Shown here piece by piece: positions 58,623 through 64,000 of a stretch of 64,000 nt of DNA. Every line of letters starts with the position of its first letter. Position 1 is the stretch's first letter. The notes under the pieces were generated by a model. The model ran no database searches. It was given only the letters and a program-made list of their open reading frames with translations, and was not told the DNA's origin. The DNA is from Saccharomonospora azurea NA-128 (GTDB lineage: Bacteria; Actinomycetota; Actinomycetes; Mycobacteriales; Pseudonocardiaceae), in assembly GCF_000231055.2 (NCBI RefSeq), contig NZ_CM001466.1:2663025-2727024 (forward strand). Direction: 5' to 3'. Made by a program: the position numbers and the translations under genes.

Positions 58623-59677
58623 CTGCCCAGCACCGGCCTCGGCACCGCGACTCCGTACACGGGCCGCGCCACGAACCCCAGAGACCGCTTGACCTCGTGG
58701 GGGCTGCGTCCGGCCGACAGCTCCGGCACACCCCGCGAGGTCACGTGCCGCACCGCTCGGAGGTAGCTGTCGAAGAGGAGGTCCCGGAGGCCGCCGTCCG
58801 CGGGCGACAGTGCCGCCCAGTGCTGTTTGACGAGGCCGTGCGGATGGTCCAGCCAGGTATTGAGCGCCACCAATCTGCCCTCACCGTCGTGATAGGTCAA
58901 CGTGTGCACGTCCGTGCGGCGGACGAAGCTGTGGAAGTACGAGCCCGGAAGGGCACTGCGGCTGTCGAGAGCGGAGATTCCGTGCTCGGCCCGGTGCCGC
59001 TCGACGAGTGCCGCGATCTCGCTGCCGCACAGGTCGTCGCGGGCGGGTCCGACCGACACCGTCAGGCGTCCGGCCGTGACGTGCTGGTCGACGGTGCGCA
59101 GTGCTCGCCGCAGGCTCTTGCGCCGGGCCTTGGACAGCGAGTCCATCCAGTGGTCGGCGTCGCGGAAGTCGTTGGGCAGCACGGACACGGTGTCGACCTG
59201 ACGCACCATCCTCGCGCGACCGCGCAGTACGCGGGCCGTCCGTTCGTCGACCGACCGGTACAGCACCCCGGCCAGCAACGGGCCGAGTCGCCGGGCCAAC
59301 GCCCGCTCGACGGTCCGCAGCAGTGCGGCTCGGGCGCCGTCGTCGAGCTCGTCGGCGACGACGATCCCGGGAAAGCCGGACAACCACGGCTGCGACACCT
59401 CCGCCCACCGCGGCACCGGCGCACGATCCCGACGGCCGGGTGGCGGCGCGTAGGCGGGTCGCAGTCGCGCACGGCAGACCAGCACGGACAGCCCGGCCAC
59501 GATCCGCGAGCCGAGCCGCACCACGACCAGCAACGGCGGGTTGCGGGCGGGCCAGGCCTCCAGGGCCAGCAGGGTGTAGTCCCACACCGCGGGCAGGCCC
59601 CGCTCACGCCGGAACTCGCTCCAGCCGAACGGTTCCGGCTCGGTGCGCGGATCGGCGATCTCGACCGAGAAGGTCAC
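58619..59677 (-). CDS. FemAB/CelD-like GNAT acyltransferase, paralogue 1
   Basis: 352 aa. N-terminal VEIADPRTEPEPFGWSEFRR; basic motif LSKARRKSLRRALRTVDQHV; C-terminal LVALNTWLDHPHGLVKQHWA, RDLLFDSYLRAVRHVTSRGV and GRSPHEVKRSLGFVARP ending VAVPRPVLGR. GTG 59677 overlaps the stop of the PaaK-like gene (GTGA). FemAB-related proteins of this type occur in exopolysaccharide and surface-glycan loci. Confidence 0.85.
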   Translation of the reverse strand: MTFSVEIADPRTEPEPFGWSEFRRERGLPAVWDYTLLALEAWPARNPPLLVVVRLGSRIVAGLSVLVCRARLRPAYAPPPGRRDRAPVPRWAEVSQPWLSGFPGIVVADELDDGARAALLRTVERALARRLGPLLAGVLYRSVDERTARVLRGRARMVRQVDTVSVLPNDFRDADHWMDSLSKARRKSLRRALRTVDQHVTAGRLTVSVGPARDDLCGSEIAALVERHRAEHGISALDSRSALPGSYFHSFVRRTDVHTLTYHDGEGRLVALNTWLDHPHGLVKQHWAALSPADGGLRDLLFDSYLRAVRHVTSRGVPELSAGRSPHEVKRSLGFVARPVYGVAVPRPVLGR

Positions 59678-60477
59678 AGCGACACGACCGGAGTGCCGTG
59701 CCGGGGACAGGTGTCCACGGACGCCCGTACACCGCCGTCCACCAGGACGTCCACCAGCACCGGCGAACGCTGGGTCAGCAACGTGACCGCGAGGCCGCCC
59801 TTCGTGGACCTGGCGTAGACGTTGCGGGTGTCGAGGTGCCACCTCCCGCACTCGCCGAACGCCCCGAGGTAGCCGAGGAGCGGATCGTGGAGCACGCCGT
59901 ACGGGCCGGCGTCCAACTCGGACAGTGTGCGACGCGGGAGCCGGTCGAGCCTGCGGGCGAGCGACTCGGGTAGCGCGGCCGACAACCGCGCCAACTCCTT
60001 GTCCCCGCCCACCGCCAGCACCGGGGCGCCCCGATGCAGTGCGTTGGTCACCTCCACCAGCACGGCGGAGTCCGGGTCGCCGAGGAAGTCCGGATCCACC
60101 ACGCAACCGCGCAGGCCGCGCGGCAGATCGGCCGGAGGCGCGCAGGCGTGGCCGTCGACGACCACCACCAACGTGCCGGCCCGCGGCCCTCGCGCCCTGG
60201 GCAGCACGCGACCCAGCCCTCGGACCGGGTCGAACCGCGTCGAACCACCGCTCAACGGCACCAGGTCGACCACCGTGCGGCGGAGCGTTTCCGGGTCGGT
60301 GGCACCGTCGAGCGCCCCGGTGCGACCGGGCACGAGAGTGGGGTCCGTACGGCCGTCGAGCGCCCAGCGTTCCCGGTAGAACGGCACGGTGTCGAAGGCC
60401 GACCGCACGACCCGGCGGTACGCCCGGCGCCACCGCACTGCGGCACTGCGAGACAACATGGCGACGGAGTGTGCCAC
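59674..60477 (-). CDS. PaaK-like (phenylacetate-CoA-ligase-related) protein, short form
   Basis: 267 aa. The N-terminus (WRRAYRRVVRSAFDTVPFYR, then ERWALDG) matches the start of PaaK/CapK-type adenylating proteins. The remainder (GTLVVVVDGHACAPPADLPR; VLVEVTNALHRGAPVLAVGG; GVLHDPLLGYLGAFGECGRW) is much shorter than the ~430-aa family norm and lacks an evident AMP-binding P-loop, so catalysis is doubtful. Start GTG 60477; an ATG at 60459 is possible. First gene of the acyltransferase operon. Confidence 0.72.
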   Translation of the reverse strand: MAHSVAMLSRSAAVRWRRAYRRVVRSAFDTVPFYRERWALDGRTDPTLVPGRTGALDGATDPETLRRTVVDLVPLSGGSTRFDPVRGLGRVLPRARGPRAGTLVVVVDGHACAPPADLPRGLRGCVVDPDFLGDPDSAVLVEVTNALHRGAPVLAVGGDKELARLSAALPESLARRLDRLPRRTLSELDAGPYGVLHDPLLGYLGAFGECGRWHLDTRNVYARSTKGGLAVTLLTQRSPVLVDVLVDGGVRASVDTCPRHGTPVVSL

Positions 60478-60674
60478 CGCATTGGCCGATATCCAGGTTC
60501 CGGCGAGAGAAATGCGCCGAATAGCTCACCTGAGCAGAGAACGGTCGTGGGCCGAACGGCGCAACTTCCGCCGAATCCCTAGTCAGCTGCCGGGGGGCAC
60601 AGCTTATAAACAGCCATCCTCGGCAACGGCCGCGGCGCTCACCCTCGCACCGCACGAACCAGGTGGAGTCCTTT
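60478..60674. other. Divergent promoter region of the glycan locus
   Basis: 197 bp between the acyltransferase operon and the glycosyltransferase operon. It contains AT-rich patches (GATATCGG near 60488, CTTATAAACAG near 60602) likely to be the two promoters. No gene or clear operator palindrome seen. Confidence 0.5.
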
Positions 60675-61703
60675 GTGCTTCGTCGAACTACGAACACGTC
60701 CGGCCACTCCCAGTCGGCCCGACCAGGGCAGATGTCCGCATCCGGACACCCGGACGACACCGGTCTCACCGTCGTTGTCCCGTGTTACAACGAGGTGGAC
60801 AACCTCGAACACTCCTATGCCGAAATCGTTTCCGAGCTCGGGGAATTCGACCTCGAACTACTCTACGTCGACGACGGAAGCACCGACGGCAGCCTCGACG
60901 TGATTCGCCGGCTCGCCGACTCGGACAACCGCGTGCAGTACATTTCCTTCACGCGAAACTTCGGTTTTGAAGCGGCGTTTTCCGCCGGTTACCGGTACGC
61001 CGGAAAGCCGTGGATCCTGCACGTCGACGCCGATCAGCAGTTCCCCGCGGCCGAGGCCCACAAGCTCATCGCCGCCGCCAAGGCGGGCTACGACGCCGTG
61101 TTCGGCGTCCGGACCAACCGGCAGGACCCCGTGCTGCGTCGCTGGGGCACGGCCGCCTTCCACTTCATCGGCCGCAAGCTGCTGCGGATCGAGCTCCCGC
61201 CGGGCGCGACGGCGTTCCGGCTCGTGCGGACCGAGCTGGCCCGCCGCATCGTGGACCTCGAACTGGGCACCCCGTACTTCCTCGCGACCGTTCCCCGGCT
61301 GACCAGCCGCTACACGACCGTGCCGGTCGCCCACCGAGCCCGGACCCGCGGGAAGTCGAAGGTGGGCATGAGCTTCCTGTCGTCACACGCCGTCGAGCTG
61401 TTCGTGGGGTTCAGCCGTCGGCTGAGTACCGCGGCGTCGGTGGCGTGCCTGCTGGCGGGTGGCGCCGGGCTGGTGACCGCCCTCGCCGGTGCCACCGGTC
61501 TCCTCAGCGGCAGCGCGCTGACCGTCACCGTCCTGCTGCTGCTCACCGCGTCGCTCACGGCGACGGCCCTGGTGGTGCGGTCACTCGTCGTCGTCGGAGC
61601 CGGGCAACCACGGCCCCGTCAGTTCTACGTGCGGGAGGCGAGCATCCCCGTGTCCGCCGCCGACCGCCTCCTCGATCCCTCCTCCAGCTTGGAATCCGCA
61701 TGA
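60675..61703 (+). CDS. Glycosyltransferase family 2 (polyprenyl-phosphate sugar transferase type)
   Basis: 342 aa. The GT-A domain has TVVVPCYNEVDNLEHSY, the metal-binding-type LLYVDDGSTDGS, and HVDADQQFPAAEA with the DXD-like motif. Two membrane helices occur near the C-terminus (SVACLLAGGAGLVTALAGAT; VTVLLLLTASLTATALVV). This DPM1/GtrB-like layout transfers a sugar to a polyprenyl phosphate at the membrane. I chose GTG 60675, 6 nt after a strong AGGTGGAG; a GTG at 60663 would lie before that site. Its stop overlaps the ATP-grasp gene. Confidence 0.9.
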   Translation: MLRRTTNTSGHSQSARPGQMSASGHPDDTGLTVVVPCYNEVDNLEHSYAEIVSELGEFDLELLYVDDGSTDGSLDVIRRLADSDNRVQYISFTRNFGFEAAFSAGYRYAGKPWILHVDADQQFPAAEAHKLIAAAKAGYDAVFGVRTNRQDPVLRRWGTAAFHFIGRKLLRIELPPGATAFRLVRTELARRIVDLELGTPYFLATVPRLTSRYTTVPVAHRARTRGKSKVGMSFLSSHAVELFVGFSRRLSTAASVACLLAGGAGLVTALAGATGLLSGSALTVTVLLLLTASLTATALVVRSLVVVGAGQPRPRQFYVREASIPVSAADRLLDPSSSLESA

Positions 61704-62941
61704 GACGAACACTCGTCGTGCTCGGCGGCGCCGACGGCTCCCTCGGCGTCTACCTCCGCGCACGCGAACTCGGCTACCACACGATCTGCGTCGACGTCAG
61801 ACCCAACGCCCCCGGCGCCGCGGTGGCCGACGAGTACCTGCAGCTGTCGGTCCGTGCCCCCGAACGGATCGACGCCGCACTCGGTGAGCGCACCGACATC
61901 GTGGGCGTGCTCTGCCCGGCGAGCGACGTCGGGTTGCCGACCCAGGCGTGGCTGGAACGGCGGTGGAACCTGCCGTCGCCGTTGCCGGAGGCCGCCGTCG
62001 CCGCGTCGGTCGACAAACCCGTCTTCCGCGCCGTGTGCGAGCGGGCGGGCGTGCCGACCTACCGCAGCGCCACGGCCTCCTCGATCCCCGAGCTGCTGGA
62101 CGCGGCACGGCACATGCGCTTCCCCGCGCTCGTGAAACCGGTGGACTCCTCCGGCAGCCGCGGGGTCGTCTCGTGCGCCAACCCGGGCAAGCTCGCCTCG
62201 GCCGTGGCGGAGTCGCTGGAGTTCTCGTTCTCCGGCCGCGTCGTCGTGGAGGAGCACCTCGACGGCAGGCACCTCACGATCGAGGCACTCGTCGTGGACG
62301 GCGAGATCGCCTTCCACGCGGTCACGGCACGCACCATCACCCCGCCCCCGCTGTTCGTCACGACGGCCCACGAGATGCCGGTCGACCTGCCCGGCAAGGC
62401 CGCCGACGCGCTGCCCGGCATGCTCGCCGCCGTCGCGGCGGAGCTGCGCTACCGCAACGGCCCGCTCACGTTCGACGCCGTGCTCCAGCGGGACGACGAG
62501 CTGTACCTCATCGAGGTCGGCGCGCGCATGGGCGGCAACGGCATCGCCGAGGTGGTGCGGCACTGCCACGGCGTGGACCTCATGGCCGCCACCATGTCGC
62601 TGGCCGTGGGCGAGGTTCCCGTCCTCGACCCGCACCCTCCCGTGCCCGCACTCGTGCACATCCTCGCCTCCGACCGTGCGGGGCTGCTCGCCGAGATCGA
62701 CGGACTCGCCGAGGTCCGCGCGATGCCCGAGGTGAAGGACCTGCACCTGTTCGTGACGGAGGGCTCGTTCGTCCGCCCGTACGAGCAGGCCGGGTACAAA
62801 CTCGGCTACGTCGTTCTCTCGGCGGAGTCGACGAGTGCACTGTGGTCGGTCGAGAACGCCGTGCGCGGCACGCTCAAGTTCCGGCTCGACACCGGGAACG
62901 CGAGCCCCGCGGCGAACGACGTGGCGGTACCCAAGCCTTGA
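61700..62941 (+). CDS. ATP-grasp carboxylate-amine ligase-like protein
   Basis: 413 aa. An N-terminal Rossmann-like domain (LVVLGGADGSLGVYLRAREL) precedes the ATP-grasp core: LVKPVDSSGSRGVVSCANPG, VVEEHLDGRHLTIEALVVDG and the metal-binding LIEVGARMGGNGIAEVVRH. The C-terminal ~100 residues resemble the accessory domain of PurK/BioC-type or dipeptide-ligase members. It forms an amide or similar bond on an unknown substrate. ATG 61700 overlaps the GT2 stop (ATGA). Confidence 0.9.
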   Translation: MRRTLVVLGGADGSLGVYLRARELGYHTICVDVRPNAPGAAVADEYLQLSVRAPERIDAALGERTDIVGVLCPASDVGLPTQAWLERRWNLPSPLPEAAVAASVDKPVFRAVCERAGVPTYRSATASSIPELLDAARHMRFPALVKPVDSSGSRGVVSCANPGKLASAVAESLEFSFSGRVVVEEHLDGRHLTIEALVVDGEIAFHAVTARTITPPPLFVTTAHEMPVDLPGKAADALPGMLAAVAAELRYRNGPLTFDAVLQRDDELYLIEVGARMGGNGIAEVVRHCHGVDLMAATMSLAVGEVPVLDPHPPVPALVHILASDRAGLLAEIDGLAEVRAMPEVKDLHLFVTEGSFVRPYEQAGYKLGYVVLSAESTSALWSVENAVRGTLKFRLDTGNASPAANDVAVPKP

Positions 62942-64000
62942 CCGACTCCATGGCGACGCCGCTGCGCCCGCTGATGATGCTGCGACTGCTCGCGGGCCGC
63001 GGCGTCTTCCGTCTCGGCACGCAGGCGATGGCCGTGGCGCTGCTGACCGCGTGGGGCACGGCCACCTACGGCGACTACGCCAACGCCTGGGGCACGTGCT
63101 CGTGGCTGCTGTTCCTGCCGACGGCGGCGGAGAAGGCCGCTCTCAAGATCCTGCCGAGGACACGGCTCACCACGGCGGCGGTGGCGGGGCTGACGCTGCG
63201 GATCGCGGCGGCCCCCGTGGTGGTCCTGGCCGCCGCGCTGGTGACCGCGCTGGTGGTGCTGCCCGCCTCGTCGCTGGTGACGCTGTACCTGCTCGCCGGG
63301 ATGTGGTCGGCGAGCACCGGGCTGCTGATGACCGTCGCCGGTCTGCACCGGCTGCGCGGGCGTCCCGCACTCGACGCGACCGCCTTCACCGTCGTGGCCG
63401 CGAGCGTCGCGGCCACGACCACGCTCACCCTGGTCGTCGGCCTGTCGCCCACCACACACCTGCTCGTCCTGGTCAGCGCGGTGGCAGTGGTGATCGCCGG
63501 GTCGCTGGCGGTGTTGCCGACGGAGTGGCTGCGCGCGCCGCTGCCCCGGCGGCGACGGCTGACGCACGCGTTCGCCCGCAGCACGGTCCTGCTCGGGGTC
63601 ACCGAGCTGCTGGACGCCATCACGATGTCGTCGCTGTTCATCGTGTTCGCCGTGAGCGGGCGCATCGTGGACAGCGGACCCTTCCACCTCATGCTGCTCG
63701 CCGCGGGCGTGTTGTGCTCGATCGCGCTGTACCAGCTGAAGCTCAAGCAGCCCGTGACGTCGATGAGCCTGCGCGGCACGCAGGGCGCCACGGGCCGCCG
63801 ACGCGCGGACCGCCTGCTGCGCACCACCGAGCTCGCCGGCATCGCCTTCGGACTCGTGCTCGGCGCGGCGCTGCTCGTGCCGGCCACGCGGCACGCGGTG
63901 CTCGCCGGCGCGGAAGTGCCCCCGAGCGCGGTCGGGTACGCCGTCCTCGCCGTGCTCGTGGTGGTGGAGATCGCCGCGTCGCTCGCCCTCATCTACGGCG
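62938..64000 (+). CDS. Polysaccharide flippase-like membrane protein, 5' part (cut by window end)
   Basis: The frame is open from TTG 62938 (overlapping the ATP-grasp stop) or ATG 62950 to the window edge, about 350 residues. At least ten hydrophobic segments are visible (GVFRLGTQAMAVALLTAWGT; VVVLAAALVTALVVLPASSL; VLAVLVVVEIAASLALIYG). The pattern of paired helices with short loops resembles Wzx/MATE-type or lipid II flippases of the MOP superfamily, but no family signature is certain. It completes a GT2/ATP-grasp/exporter set. Confidence 0.75.
   Translation, partial: MTDSMATPLRPLMMLRLLAGRGVFRLGTQAMAVALLTAWGTATYGDYANAWGTCSWLLFLPTAAEKAALKILPRTRLTTAAVAGLTLRIAAAPVVVLAAALVTALVVLPASSLVTLYLLAGMWSASTGLLMTVAGLHRLRGRPALDATAFTVVAASVAATTTLTLVVGLSPTTHLLVLVSAVAVVIAGSLAVLPTEWLRAPLPRRRRLTHAFARSTVLLGVTELLDAITMSSLFIVFAVSGRIVDSGPFHLMLLAAGVLCSIALYQLKLKQPVTSMSLRGTQGATGRRRADRLLRTTELAGIAFGLVLGAALLVPATRHAVLAGAEVPPSAVGYAVLAVLVVVEIAASLALIYG

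Overview
The window is a high-GC actinobacterial chromosome segment. The gene set (pknG-glnH-glnX, an F420/deazaflavin-type reductase, DUF397/XRE pairs, a 6C-type RNA, BlaI/M56 and LGFP repeats) and the frequent GTG starts point to a Pseudonocardiaceae member. A Saccharomonospora-like genome is my best guess, but this is inferred from gene content and style, not from a database match.

Layout. 0-5.5 kb: the 3' end of a LuxR-type regulator, a secreted sugar dehydrogenase fused to PKD and LGFP repeats, tRNA-Ser with its terminator, and tadA with its partner gene. 5.5-13.8 kb: an M20 amidohydrolase, prephenate dehydrogenase, a FUSC-type exporter, and an operon of sigma factor, 154-aa protein and TPR-CHAT protease. 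14.3-16.1 kb: a papain-like peptidase coupled to a GWDPY-repeat protein; the two share a C-terminal module. 16.3-25.2 kb: an ABC exporter, a lipoprotein, an aldehyde dehydrogenase, a glutaredoxin-like protein, a divergent TetR/nitroreductase-like pair with palindromic operators, OsmC and an orphan ketosynthase. 25.4-33 kb: a PAS-GGDEF-EAL protein, lutABC, YceI, a CMD-family protein and an SDR. 33.1-35.2 kb: a tRNA-Glu/Asp/Phe cluster, a candidate 6C RNA, small conserved genes and a cold-shock protein. 35.7-46.9 kb: an L,D-transpeptidase lipoprotein, a thioesterase, a metallophosphoesterase, the glnX-glnH-pknG amino-acid-sensing operon, small membrane proteins, and a BlaI/M56 pair.

47.0-51.7 kb is an accessory patch. 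It holds a type I restriction-modification relic in which an hsdM head is joined to an hsdR tail, a probable toxin/immunity pair, an XRE-DUF5753/DUF397 pair and small zinc-ribbon or unknown genes. 51.7-55.4 kb carries a divergent MMPL exporter/MarR pair and a homocysteine methyltransferase. A 21-bp intergenic repeat family occurs in two places, at 51.3 kb and 54.5 kb.

55.5-64 kb is a surface-glycan or secondary-metabolite type locus. Four tandem paralogous FemAB/CelD-like acyltransferases and a PaaK-like protein form one tightly overlapped operon. Divergent from it are a GT2 glycosyltransferase, an ATP-grasp ligase and a polytopic flippase-like protein cut by the window edge.

The most novel-looking items are the papain/GWDPY pair with its shared C-terminal module, the sigma/154-aa/CHAT operon next to it, and the four-paralogue acyltransferase locus.
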